Shown piece by piece: positions 27,194 to 38,630 of a DNA stretch of 64,000 bases. The DNA lies in the NCBI RefSeq assembly GCF_019052805.1, contig NZ_JAHQRJ010000003.1, positions 62,001-126,000 of the forward strand, read 5' to 3'. The notes below the pieces were generated by a model. It was not told where the DNA came from, made no database searches, and saw only the letters and a program-made list of their open reading frames with translations. The stretch is from Noviherbaspirillum sp. L7-7A (GTDB lineage Bacteria > Pseudomonadota > Gammaproteobacteria > Burkholderiales > Burkholderiaceae_D). The first letter of the stretch is position 1; each line of letters starts with the position of its first letter. The position numbers were made by a program, and so were the translations under genes.

Positions 27194-27212
27194 TCGCGCA
27201 TTATTTGCGCGA
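27194..27212. promoter_or_regulatory. Perfect palindrome between hppD and the Lrp-type gene
   Basis: TCGCGCA-TTATT-TGCGCGA is a perfect 7-bp inverted repeat with a 5-base spacer, located midway between the two divergent start codons (27099 and 27278). Its place makes it a good operator candidate for the Lrp-type regulator acting on hppD and on itself. Confidence 0.65.
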
Positions 27213-27277
27213 TTTTGCTGCTATATTTCGATTTTCATGCACAAATTTCGCGTCAAACTTCATATCTGGGAGAAATC

Positions 27278-27802
27278 TTGACGACAATTACCGTAGACCG
27301 CTTCGACGTCGAGCTGCTGGCCAGCCTGCAGCGCGATGGCAAGGCAACCAATAGCGCGCTGGGCGAAAGGGTTCATCTGTCGACATCGCAGGTCAGCCGC
27401 CGCGTCCAGCGCCTTGAGGAGTCTGGCGTGATCAGCCAGTTTGCGGCGATCCTCAACCCGGAAATCCTTGGCCTGGGCGTGATCGCCTTCACCTCGGTTA
27501 CGCTGGAGCGGCATGGGGAAGCGCGCAGCGAGGCGTTCGAAAGCGCCGTGGCAGACATGCCCGAGGTCCTGGAGTGCCTTTCCGTTACCGGCGAGGCAGA
27601 CTATGTGTTGCGGGTGCTGGCACCCGACCTGGCCTCCTTTTCCAGCTTCATGATGAAACGCCTGCTGCGCCTGCCAGGCGTGGCGAACGTGAAATCCAAT
27701 ATCGCACTCAAAAAGATCAAGCAGACGCATGTGCTGCCGCTGGACCATATCAAGCAGCCGGAACAGGCCAGCCCGAAGCTGGTTTATTTAAGCCAGGCAT
27801 AG
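27278..27802 (+). CDS. Lrp/AsnC-family transcriptional regulator (copy 2, beside hppD)
   Basis: A 174-residue Lrp/AsnC regulator. The winged helix is VDRFDVELLASLQRDGKATNSALGERVHLSTSQVSRRVQRLEESGVISQF. The RAM ligand domain has VTGEADYVLRVLAPDLASFSSFMMKRLLRLPGV. I chose the TTG at 27278 because GGGAGA precedes it and homologous sequence begins there. The frame itself opens at 27185, but that would run through the palindrome. It likely senses an aromatic amino acid or its keto acid and controls hppD; this is inferred from the divergent layout. Confidence 0.87.
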   Translation: MTTITVDRFDVELLASLQRDGKATNSALGERVHLSTSQVSRRVQRLEESGVISQFAAILNPEILGLGVIAFTSVTLERHGEARSEAFESAVADMPEVLECLSVTGEADYVLRVLAPDLASFSSFMMKRLLRLPGVANVKSNIALKKIKQTHVLPLDHIKQPEQASPKLVYLSQA

Positions 27803-28021
27803 TCAGGCCAGCCTTAACTTTCTGTTATGCAAGCAGAGGGAATCCGCGGTTATTCTGGGAAAACTACGCTTTTTCCGCAGAAACCTCTCGAAAAAACTGA
27901 TGTTGTCTGGTGCTATAGTCGGCCCCATTGGCTCCCGGCTATGCAGAAAAACGCCTCGGCGCAACGGTGTGCCCGGCACCGCACTATTCCTCCACCAACT
28001 CTTAACAGTCAGGTAAACAAC

Positions 28022-28762
28022 ATGGACTTCACCAATCCCGCATTCTGGATGGCGGTACTGCAGATCGTCGCCATCGATATCGTTCTCGGCGGCGACAACG
28101 CCGTGGTCATCGGACTGGCATGCCGCCGTCTTCCCGAACGCCAGCGCAAGCTGGGCATCATCTGGGGCATGGCCGGGGCTATCGGCCTGCGCGTGGTCCT
28201 GATTCTGTTTGCAGTCACCCTGCTTGCCGTGCCTTATCTAAAGCTGGTTGGTGCGGCACTGCTGCTGTGGATCGGCATCAAGCTGCTGCTGCCCGAGCAG
28301 GAGGAAGGCCATAACATCGAAGCCGGCACCACGCTTGCCGCAGCCATCAAGACCATCATCGTGGCCGACGCGGTGATGAGCCTGGACAACGTGATCGCCA
28401 TTGCGGGCGCCGCCGGCGACAGCAAATTCCTGATCATCTTCGGTCTGCTGCTGAGCATCCCGATCATCATGCTGGGCAGCCAGCTGGTGATCAAGCTGAT
28501 GGACCGCTTCCCGATCGTCATCGTGCTGGGCGGCGCCCTGCTGGGGTGGATTGCCGGCGGCATGGTTGTTACCGACGTCGCCACCAAGGACTGGGTTGCC
28601 GCCAATATGCCGACCGCCACTTGGATAGGACCGGTAGTGGGTGCGATACTGGTGGTCGTTGTCGGCAAGATGCTGGCGGCGCGGGCCCAGGCTCGTGCCC
28701 CGGCAATGGAAGACCTGGCTGCTTCGCATGACAAGCCTTCCGCAAGTTCTGGCAACAAGTAA
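28022..28762 (+). CDS. TerC-family integral membrane protein (YjbE-like)
   Basis: A 246-residue membrane protein of the TerC family. Signature segments are AIDIVLGGDNAVVIGLACRRLP near residue 18 and VADAVMSLDNVIAIAGAAGD near residue 115. These place two acidic Asp-Asn motifs inside membrane helices, as in the Mn2+-exporting members (YkoY, MeeF/Alx type). About seven helices are visible and the C-terminus is hydrophilic. Many relatives sit behind a Mn2+ riboswitch; I looked and did not recognise one in the 219-base leader. Ion specificity is inferred. CAGGT precedes the ATG. Confidence 0.87.
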   Translation: MDFTNPAFWMAVLQIVAIDIVLGGDNAVVIGLACRRLPERQRKLGIIWGMAGAIGLRVVLILFAVTLLAVPYLKLVGAALLLWIGIKLLLPEQEEGHNIEAGTTLAAAIKTIIVADAVMSLDNVIAIAGAAGDSKFLIIFGLLLSIPIIMLGSQLVIKLMDRFPIVIVLGGALLGWIAGGMVVTDVATKDWVAANMPTATWIGPVVGAILVVVVGKMLAARAQARAPAMEDLAASHDKPSASSGNK

Positions 28763-28787
28763 GACAATGCAGATGTAAAAACAGGAC

Positions 28788-28812
28788 AGGCGTGCGACAG
28801 CACGCCTTTCCT
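28788..28812 (+). terminator. Terminator-like hairpin after the TerC gene
   Basis: AGGCGTGC-GACA-GCACGCCT makes an 8-bp stem followed by TTCCTT, 25 bases after the stop. The U-run is short, so some read-through into the universal stress gene is possible. Confidence 0.65.
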
Positions 28813-28846
28813 TGCTTATGACGACTCATTACTGCGGAGAAGATCA

Positions 28847-29272
28847 ATGCTGAAAATACTGTTGGCCATCGACGGATCGGAAAATGCCCTGCGCGCCGTT
28901 TCCTACCTGATCAAGCGCGCCTCCGCCACCAAGGACCAGTACCAGGTGTCACTGGTCAATGTGCAATATCCGCTGCATGGCACCGTCGCTACCTTCATCA
29001 ACGGCGCCCAGGTCAAGCAGTACCACCATGATGAAGGCGTGAAAACCCTGGCGCCCGCGCAGGCCTTGCTGGATGGCGCTGGCATTGCCCATAGCGAGCA
29101 TCTGTTTGTGGGCGAGCCGGCAGGAGTCATTTCGCGTTTTGCCCGCGAGCAGGGATGCGATGAAATCATGATTGGCAATCGCGGCCTCGGCAATATCGGC
29201 AGCCTGCTGGTTGGCTCGGTGGCGAGCAAGATCATTCACCTGTCGGAAGTGCCAGTTGTCCTGGTGAAGTAA
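28847..29272 (+). CDS. Universal stress protein (UspA family)
   Basis: A 141-residue single-domain USP. It begins MLKILLAIDGSENALRAVSYLI, with the Asp that starts the ATP-binding fold. It ends with the nucleotide loop GNRGLGNIGSLLVGSVASKIIHLSEVPVVLVK, where Gly-x2-Gly-x9-Gly-Ser is complete. It is therefore likely an ATP-binding type rather than a UspA-type non-binder. CGGAGA precedes the ATG. USP proteins support survival in stasis, stress or low oxygen. Confidence 0.92.
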   Translation: MLKILLAIDGSENALRAVSYLIKRASATKDQYQVSLVNVQYPLHGTVATFINGAQVKQYHHDEGVKTLAPAQALLDGAGIAHSEHLFVGEPAGVISRFAREQGCDEIMIGNRGLGNIGSLLVGSVASKIIHLSEVPVVLVK

Positions 29273-29320
29273 AATCCCGGCGCAGCGGCCGGTTTCCCGG
29301 TCGCATCACCGGAGATTCCC

Positions 29321-29917
29321 ATGCAAGCCAGCCCGCCCGAACGCGCCCGTCTTATCGTAGGCATCAGCGGCGCTTCCGGCGTTATCTATGGCGTGCGCAT
29401 GCTGCAGATGCTGCGTGCCTTGGGCGTAGAAACCCATCTGGTCATGAGCAAGTCCGCCCAGCTCACCCTCACCCACGAAACAGACATGAGCGTTGCCGAG
29501 GTCAAGGCCCTGGCCGATGTCACCTATTCCAATGCCGACATCGGCGCATCAATCGCGAGCGGTTCATTCCGCGTGAGCGGCATGGTCATCGCGCCATGCT
29601 CGATCAAGACCTTGTCGGAAATTGCCAGCGGCATCACCGGCAGCCTGCTGTCCCGTGCAGCAGATGTGACCCTCAAGGAACGGCGGCGCCTGGTGCTGAT
29701 GCTGAGGGAAACGCCGCTGCATCTCGGCCACCTGCGCAGCATGGTGGCAGTCACCGAAGCCGGCGCCATCGTCAGCCCGCCGGTGCCGGCCTTCTATGCA
29801 AAGCCGGCTTCCATTGACGAGATGGTCGACCATAGCGTGGGACGGGTGCTCGATCTGTTCGGCATCGCGTCGGGCGCGGTCCGGCGCTGGAATCCGGGCA
29901 ACGACACTCTTGCCTGA
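29321..29917 (+). CDS. ubiX: Flavin prenyltransferase UbiX
   Basis: A 198-residue enzyme that attaches dimethylallyl phosphate to FMN to make the prenylated flavin cofactor of UbiD-type decarboxylases. The FMN-binding start is IVGISGASGVIYGVRMLQML, and VIAPCSIKTLSEIASGI with KERRRLVLMLRETPLHLGHLRSM is diagnostic. Length matches the family. It is used in ubiquinone synthesis; the ubiD gene is not nearby. CCGGAGA precedes the ATG, and a strong terminator follows. Confidence 0.94.
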   Translation: MQASPPERARLIVGISGASGVIYGVRMLQMLRALGVETHLVMSKSAQLTLTHETDMSVAEVKALADVTYSNADIGASIASGSFRVSGMVIAPCSIKTLSEIASGITGSLLSRAADVTLKERRRLVLMLRETPLHLGHLRSMVAVTEAGAIVSPPVPAFYAKPASIDEMVDHSVGRVLDLFGIASGAVRRWNPGNDTLA

Positions 29918-29941
29918 CCTCGTTCAGGAATAACGCCCAAG

Positions 29942-29976
29942 AAAAAACCCGCCTCCGGTAAGGAGGCGGGTTTTTT
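29942..29976. terminator. Bidirectional intrinsic terminator between ubiX and ftsH
   Basis: A perfect 15-bp inverted repeat (stem core ACCCGCCTCC/GGAGGCGGGT, 5-base loop) flanked by six A on one side and six T on the other. It serves the convergent ubiX and ftsH genes. Confidence 0.93.
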
Positions 29977-30001
29977 ATTTTCCCGCGGAGGCTTGCCTGC
30001 C

Positions 30002-31876
<1,875 letters not shown>

Positions 31877-32398
31877 TCGGATTCCTTGTCGTAAATAATT
31901 TACCGGCTTTCCCGAGGCACGCTGTCGTTAAGGACGGCACAGACCCAGGCACTTGCCAATACATGCAACATAAGGGATTGACGCCCCTTTTCAAACCGAT
32001 GTTTTCAGCGTGATTACTTCGAAAAAAACGCTAACAACACTATGTCTTGCGTCAGGGGTCCGGTTGGCAAGCAACACCGGACTTTCTTGCAGACGTCAAT
32101 ACACCACAATTACACCAGAATTTGCGTCGTTTGATTTGATCTGTGGCCGCCCTGCGCAATTTAAAGAGCGATTGCGGGGATTTTTCTGCGTTTTAAGTGT
32201 CAATTAGCGTAAAAAGCATTGGCCTTTTTATAAAGGACCCGCCATTTCCGAAAAACGCCGCTTGAACAATGGGTAAGGTGGTCGGGAATGCCTGGCGGCT
32301 GTGGCGGCTAATAGGCACTGCTTACGCAGCAGTTTGCCAGGCATGATGGCAGAACGCCTCTGCGCATTGGAGCAATCGGCCTGGCAGCGCCAGCAGTC
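31877..32398. other. Long intergenic region upstream of ftsH
   Basis: About 520 bases, more AT-rich than the genes around it. The ftsH promoter must lie at the left. A perfect 13-bp palindrome GTAAATAATTTAC sits at 31891-31903, just before the ftsH ribosome-binding site. A short plus-strand frame at 32010-32207 has no support. Nothing else is recognised. Confidence 0.4.
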
Positions 32399-32680
32399 TT
32401 ACCAATGCCTTGGCGATACCTGGAACGCATCCCTCTCAAGCCGTCCCATCAGTTCCGCAGCGACATCGGGCGGCGTGGCCCTGCTTTCTTTCCTGATATG
32501 GTACACATCGCGGGGCAGCGCCCCCCCGAATGCGGGATTGGGCGTGACCAGCCACCGTTCCAGCCAAGTCTTCGCATCCAGCCTGTCGGCACAGCCAGCC
32601 GCATCGATCCTGGCCCGCACCTCGACCAGCAAATGGTGAAACAGGACGTCATCCTCAAGTACAACCGAAGCTCTGTTCAC
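32399..32680 (-). CDS. Small protein with an MbcA/ParS/Xre-type toxin-binding-like motif
   Basis: A 93-residue protein starting at a GTG with AAGGAG seven bases upstream. The central part contains LDAKTWLERWL followed by TPNPAFGGALPRDVY, which closely resembles the C-terminal (DUF2384) domain of Xre/MbcA/ParS antitoxins that pair with RES-type toxins. The usual N-terminal helix-turn-helix is not evident in this short chain, and no RES-domain gene is adjacent. It may be a solitary remnant, a regulator, or an unrelated protein that shares the motif. Confidence 0.55.
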   Translation of the reverse strand: MNRASVVLEDDVLFHHLLVEVRARIDAAGCADRLDAKTWLERWLVTPNPAFGGALPRDVYHIRKESRATPPDVAAELMGRLERDAFQVSPRHW

Positions 32681-32938
32681 ATCAGTCTCCTTAGAATCGC
32701 AACGAACCAGGCCAACACGTCGAACGCAATGGCCAGTGCAAGCGGATTGAGGCAGCCTGTGCGGGTTCGTTTGTCTCCTGCCAATCGGGTGTGGTAACCG
32801 TTGGCCTTATTAAATTAAAGGTGATGCAAGCGCAATGCCCCGTCAAGCGAGGGCACCGCGGTCGGCTGTTCGGCTGCGTGGCAGTGACAACCGTTTATGA
32901 AATAGCCAGCGCCTGATAAGCAGGTCGCCGGCAGCAGC

Positions 32939-33154
32939 TCAGTGCAGGGTGGGCATTCTGTCGTCGGTACGAGGCAATACGCCTTGCTCGTTCAGCATCA
33001 GCAAGGGCGTGCCGTCAAGGTCGCAACCATCGCTCAGAAAAGCCATCAGTATTTCGTCGTCACTCAATTGCGCGTCGTAGATATCGTCATCAACTTCATC
33101 GATCGCGCGGTGGTCGGCAAAGGGAAAAACAGCAACGGTCTCATTTGTGTTCAT
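32939..33154 (-). CDS. Small acidic protein, function unknown
   Basis: A 71-residue protein rich in Asp and Glu (for example AIDEVDDDIYDAQLSDDEILMAFLSDG). No domain is recognised. The ribosome-binding site is weak (CCCGGAT). The strongly acidic bias and clean frame favour a real gene, but the call is tentative. It lies between two other small minus-strand genes. Confidence 0.4.
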   Translation of the reverse strand: MNTNETVAVFPFADHRAIDEVDDDIYDAQLSDDEILMAFLSDGCDLDGTPLLMLNEQGVLPRTDDRMPTLH

Positions 33155-33356
33155 GCCAGATCCGGGTAAAAACGCTTTTAAACAGAATAGCGATTTCCAG
33201 GGATTCCGACCAGCGTGCGTGCGTCAAACCTTGCATTGAAGCGCGGCCACTGTTGTATATCGGGTGAAGGTTTCCAGAATTCATTTACTACAGGAAATTA
33301 TTAATTAACTTGCAGTTAATAATCTCCAGTCACCAAATGGATTGTGCCCATAGGTC

Positions 33357-33713
33357 CTATGCCTTGGCCCGTACTTCCATGATCTCGTACTCGATTGCTT
33401 CCCGATAGATATTCTTGTCACGCGTGGCAAGATGCAGAAGCAGTTCCGGCGCGCGCTTACGTATGATTCTTGGAATCAGCACGCCAATTAGAACCAGTGC
33501 CAGGCCGGCCCACAGATAACCCGAGATGCCGAGCGCCACGCCTATGCCCAGCACCGGGAGCAACAGAAGCTTGATCCAGAGCCGGTGTTGGACATACTTG
33601 GGCGCAAGCGCCGGGTTGATGATGACGCGAAAGCGTCCATGAAGAAGTCCGGCCCGGAATTCCTCATGCGAGACATTGACCGTCTCGAACGGGGCTTCAT
33701 TGTTGTCGCTCAT
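33357..33713 (-). CDS. Small membrane protein, function unknown
   Basis: A 118-residue protein. Residues 1-45 are soluble, and two closely spaced hydrophobic helices follow (about 46-64 and 65-82, WIKLLLLPVLGIGVALGISGYL...). A soluble C-terminal tail ends in EYEIMEVRAKA. I chose the ATG at 33713 because AGGAGA lies about nine bases upstream; the frame is open for 30 more codons. It is upstream of nothing on the same strand within 200 bases, so it is probably monocistronic. Confidence 0.6.
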   Translation of the reverse strand: MSDNNEAPFETVNVSHEEFRAGLLHGRFRVIINPALAPKYVQHRLWIKLLLLPVLGIGVALGISGYLWAGLALVLIGVLIPRIIRKRAPELLLHLATRDKNIYREAIEYEIMEVRAKA

Positions 33714-33828
33714 GCAGCGTGTCTCCTGTTGTCCGCAAATGCTACCTGCTTTGCAAGACGAGGTCGAGACTGCACAGGGCCAGGACGGTAGCAAACGAAG
33801 CAAACGACGCCCCGTCTGCCGTGAACGG

Positions 33829-34722
33829 TCAGGACTGCGACTGAGCGATCTGATGGTTGGACATCATTTCGATGGCCTGGCACAGGGCCGAATGATCGAG
33901 CCCACTCATGCCATGCGCTGCGCATGAATTCATCAGTTCCTGCGCAGTGGCGGTATTGGGCAATGAGACGCCCAGCGCCTTGGCACCCTGCAATGCCAGG
34001 TTCAGGTCCTTCTGATGCAACTCGATGCGAAAGCCCGGATTAAAGGTGCGCTTGACCATGCGCTCCCCGTGCACCTCCAGGATGCGCGAGGAAGCAAAGC
34101 CGCCCATCAGGGCCTCGCGTACCTTGGCCGGGTCGGCACCGGCCTTGGAGGCGAACAGCAACGCTTCCGCGACCGCCTGGATATTCAGCGCCACGATGAT
34201 CTGGTTGGCGACCTTGGTGGTCTGGCCGTCGCCGTTGCCACCCACCAGCGTGATGTTCTTGCCCATCAGCTCAAACAGCGGCTTGACGATGCCGAATGCC
34301 TCCTTCGAGCCGCCGACCATGATGGTCAGCGAAGCCGCCTTGGCGCCAACCTCGCCGCCCGACACTGGCGCATCCAGGTATTCGCAGCTCAGCGCATTGA
34401 TGCGCTGGGCAAAGGTCTTGGTAGCAATGGGCGAGATCGAGCTCATGTCCACTACGATCTTGCCCGGCGTGAGGCCTTTTGCCACTCCGTCTTCTTCAAA
34501 CAGCACCGCTTCCACATGCGGCGTGTCAGGCACCATGACAATGATGACGTCGGCGCGCTTGGCCACCTCGGCAGCCGACGTGCACACCGTTGCGCCGCCT
34601 TCGATCAATGCCGCCGGCGGGTTCTTTCTGTCATGCAGATAGAGTTTGTGCCCGCCAGCCTGCAGGTTGGCTGCCATTGGCGCACCCATGATGCCCAGTC
34701 CGATAAATCCGATTTTTGTCAT
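33829..34722 (-). CDS. glxR: 2-Hydroxy-3-oxopropionate (tartronate semialdehyde) reductase
   Basis: A 297-residue beta-hydroxyacid dehydrogenase that reduces tartronate semialdehyde to D-glycerate with NAD(P)H. The cofactor motif is KIGFIGLGIMGAPMAANLQAGG. The substrate loop is DAPVSGGEVGAKAASLTIMVGG, and the catalytic Lys is in GDGQTTKVANQIIVALN. It is the last gene of the gcl-hyi-glxR operon, the glycerate route for glyoxylate. GGAGA precedes the ATG. Confidence 0.93.
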   Translation of the reverse strand: MTKIGFIGLGIMGAPMAANLQAGGHKLYLHDRKNPPAALIEGGATVCTSAAEVAKRADVIIVMVPDTPHVEAVLFEEDGVAKGLTPGKIVVDMSSISPIATKTFAQRINALSCEYLDAPVSGGEVGAKAASLTIMVGGSKEAFGIVKPLFELMGKNITLVGGNGDGQTTKVANQIIVALNIQAVAEALLFASKAGADPAKVREALMGGFASSRILEVHGERMVKRTFNPGFRIELHQKDLNLALQGAKALGVSLPNTATAQELMNSCAAHGMSGLDHSALCQAIEMMSNHQIAQSQS

Positions 34723-34777
34723 GCTCAGTCTCCGTGATCGTGTTCAGTAGGCCTCTGCCTCATCCATGTGGCGAAGG

Positions 34778-35557
34778 TTACAGGCCATGTTCGGCACGCC
34801 AGGCCAGGCCTTCCAGGGTGCCCGCCCTGGGCTTGTATTCGCACCCGACCCAGCCGTCATAGCCCATGGCATCCAGCCGTGACAGCACAACCCGGTAATT
34901 GATCTCGCCGGTGCCCGGTTCGAAGCGCCCCGGGTTATCCGCCAGCTGCACATGGCGTATCTGCGGGAGGTTGGCCTGCAGGGTGTTGATCAGCTCGCCC
35001 TCCATCCGCTGCATGTGATAGATGTCGTACTGGATGAACACGTTATCCGAGCCGGTGTCACGGATCAGCTTCGCCGCCTGCGCAGTGCGTGACAGGAAGA
35101 AGCCCGGGATGTCAAAGGTATTGATTGGCTCGATCAACAGACGTATCCCCGCGTCCTTGAGCTTGCCGGCGGCATAGCCGAGATTGGACACCGCGGTCTC
35201 ATGCGCCTGTTCCCGATGCACGCCTGGCGGCGTGATGCCGAGCAGGCAATTCACCTGCTTCACCCCGAGTCCGCGGGCATACAGGATGGCTTCGTCCACC
35301 CCTTCGCGGAATTCGCTGACCCGGTCGGGATGGCAGGCGATGCCGCGCTCGCCCGCATCCCAGTCGCCAGACGGCAGGTTGTGCAGCACCAGCTCAAGCT
35401 GATAAAGCGCAAGCTTGTCGGCCAGCTGGTCGATGTGGAACGAGTATGGCGACAGAAATTCAACACCGCGAAACCCCGCGCGGGCGGCTGCTTCGAAGCG
35501 GTCCATGAAGGGATATTCATTGAACAGCATAGTCAGGTTGGCTGCGAGTCTTGTCAT
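34778..35557 (-). CDS. hyi: Hydroxypyruvate isomerase
   Basis: A 259-residue TIM-barrel enzyme of the xylose-isomerase-like fold that interconverts hydroxypyruvate and tartronate semialdehyde. The N-terminus TRLAANLTMLFNEYPFMDRFEAAARAGFRGVEFLSPY and the metal-site segments LLIEPINTFDIPGFFL, NVFIQYDIYHMQRMEGEL and HVQLADNPGRFEPGTGEINY match the family. CAGGAG precedes the ATG at 35557; a frame extension of seven codons is unlikely. It lies 17 bases after gcl and 55 before glxR. Confidence 0.94.
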   Translation of the reverse strand: MTRLAANLTMLFNEYPFMDRFEAAARAGFRGVEFLSPYSFHIDQLADKLALYQLELVLHNLPSGDWDAGERGIACHPDRVSEFREGVDEAILYARGLGVKQVNCLLGITPPGVHREQAHETAVSNLGYAAGKLKDAGIRLLIEPINTFDIPGFFLSRTAQAAKLIRDTGSDNVFIQYDIYHMQRMEGELINTLQANLPQIRHVQLADNPGRFEPGTGEINYRVVLSRLDAMGYDGWVGCEYKPRAGTLEGLAWRAEHGL

Positions 35558-35574
35558 TATTGGTCTCCTGTTCT

Positions 35575-37356
<1,782 letters not shown>

Positions 37357-37474
37357 GATTAAGTCTCCAATGTTTTAGCTTGCATGCAAAATTAAAATTC
37401 CTTGAGAAGCATGGTAGCCACAAAGGCCCGCCGCGATAAGACGACGAAACGTCGCTTTACTCGATACTCACGGT

Positions 37475-38401
37475 ATGGAACAATCGTTGGCCATGGACAA
37501 GCTAAAACAGATCGAGACGTTCATTGAAGTCGCCGAGAAAGGCAGCCTGGCCCGCGCCGGCCTTGCGCAGAAGATCAGTCCGGCCATGCTGGGCAGGCGC
37601 ATTGATGCCCTAGAGAAAAGGCTGGGCGTGAAGCTGATGCATCGCACCACCAGGCATCTGACGCTAACCGAGGAAGGCAATGCCTATCTCGAACAATGCA
37701 CACGCCTGCTGGCTGATCTCGACAAGGCAGAGCAGATGATCGCCGAGGGCCGGCACAAGGCAACCGGCCATCTTGTGGTGTCGGCGCCAGCAGCCTTCGG
37801 GCGCAAGCACGTGGCCTCGCATGCGCCCGAGTTCGTGCGCACCAATCCCGAGGTCAGGCTGTCATTCAATCTCACCGACCAAGTCGTGGACCTGGTGCGT
37901 GAAGGCTATGACCTAGGCATCCGTATCGGGGGCACCATCGATCCCAGCTTCGTCGCCATCAAGCTGGCCAGCAACCGCCGCGTGGTATGCGGCACGCCTG
38001 ACTACTTCGCGCGCCACGGCACACCGACCACGCTGGAAGACCTTGCCAAGCATAACTGTCTCGCGTTCAATCTGCAGGGCGGCCAGAACCGCGGCTGGTA
38101 TTTCCAGAAAGGCGGCAAGCCGGTAACGGTCAAGGTGGATGGCAATCTCGACTGCAATGATGGCGAGCTGTTGCACAGCTGGGCCAGCGAAGGCCTGGGC
38201 GTGGGTTGGCGCTCTACCTGGGAAATACAGTCCCAGCTTGCCAGCGGCCAGCTGATCACGGTATTGGACGAATTCGCGCTGCCTGACTACGACATCATGG
38301 CGGTGTATCCGCAGCAACGGCATCTGCCGATACGTGTCAGGCTGTTCATCAACATGCTCAAGGAAAATTATGCGCAGCCGGACTACTGGCTGCGCGCATG
38401 A
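37475..38401 (+). CDS. LysR-family transcriptional regulator (beside gcl)
   Basis: A 308-residue LysR regulator, close in layout to those with the KLMHRTTRHLTLTEEG wing. The helix-turn-helix is IETFIEVAEKGSLARAGLAQKISPAMLGRRIDALEKRLGVKL. It diverges from gcl across 118 bases and is the natural candidate to control the glyoxylate operon. The start could be 37475 or the Met at 37493; neither has a clear Shine-Dalgarno. The C-terminal effector domain is complete. Confidence 0.9.
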   Translation: MEQSLAMDKLKQIETFIEVAEKGSLARAGLAQKISPAMLGRRIDALEKRLGVKLMHRTTRHLTLTEEGNAYLEQCTRLLADLDKAEQMIAEGRHKATGHLVVSAPAAFGRKHVASHAPEFVRTNPEVRLSFNLTDQVVDLVREGYDLGIRIGGTIDPSFVAIKLASNRRVVCGTPDYFARHGTPTTLEDLAKHNCLAFNLQGGQNRGWYFQKGGKPVTVKVDGNLDCNDGELLHSWASEGLGVGWRSTWEIQSQLASGQLITVLDEFALPDYDIMAVYPQQRHLPIRVRLFINMLKENYAQPDYWLRA

Positions 38402-38442
38402 ATAGGTATACCGTCGAGTCCAACGCAACGAGATCAAACATC

Positions 38443-38559
38443 GTAGGGTGCAATACCCGAAGGGCATTGCACCGCTTTCGCAGTGCCCGAACAGATCCAT
38501 AGGGCAGAGCCCTTGCGCAGGAATGCGGTGCAATGCCCCTGCGGGGTAGTGCACCCTAC
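38443..38559. repeat. Paired REP-like hairpins in inverted orientation
   Basis: A left arm (38443-38475) starting GTAGGGTGCAATACCC and ending GCATTGCACCGC is repeated in inverse as a right arm (38525-38559). Each arm is itself a hairpin (GGTGCAAT/ATTGCACC with an inner CCC/GGG). The two units face each other over 49 bases, as in REPIN/BIME elements. It fills the space between the LysR and pntB genes. Confidence 0.75.
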
Positions 38560-38577
38560 AACCGTCGTGCATGCATG

Positions 38578-38610
38578 AAAAAACGCCGGTCCGTTTTGCG
38601 GGCCGGCGTT
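38578..38610 (-). terminator. Intrinsic terminator of the pnt operon
   Basis: AACGCCGGTCC and GGGCCGGCGTT form an 11-bp stem with one G-U pair and a 7-base loop. In the minus-strand transcript it is followed by six U. It lies 21 bases after the pntB stop. Confidence 0.88.
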
Positions 38611-38630
38611 GTTCCATATGGCTAAGGCTG

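Noticed and set aside
27803-28021. Possible Mn2+ (yybP-ykoY) riboswitch upstream of the TerC gene
   Set aside because: I looked for the conserved loop sequences and paired arms and could not find them; a covariance-model search would decide.
32010-32207. 65-codon plus-strand frame in the ftsH upstream region
   Set aside because: Composition looks random and no family or start signal supports it.
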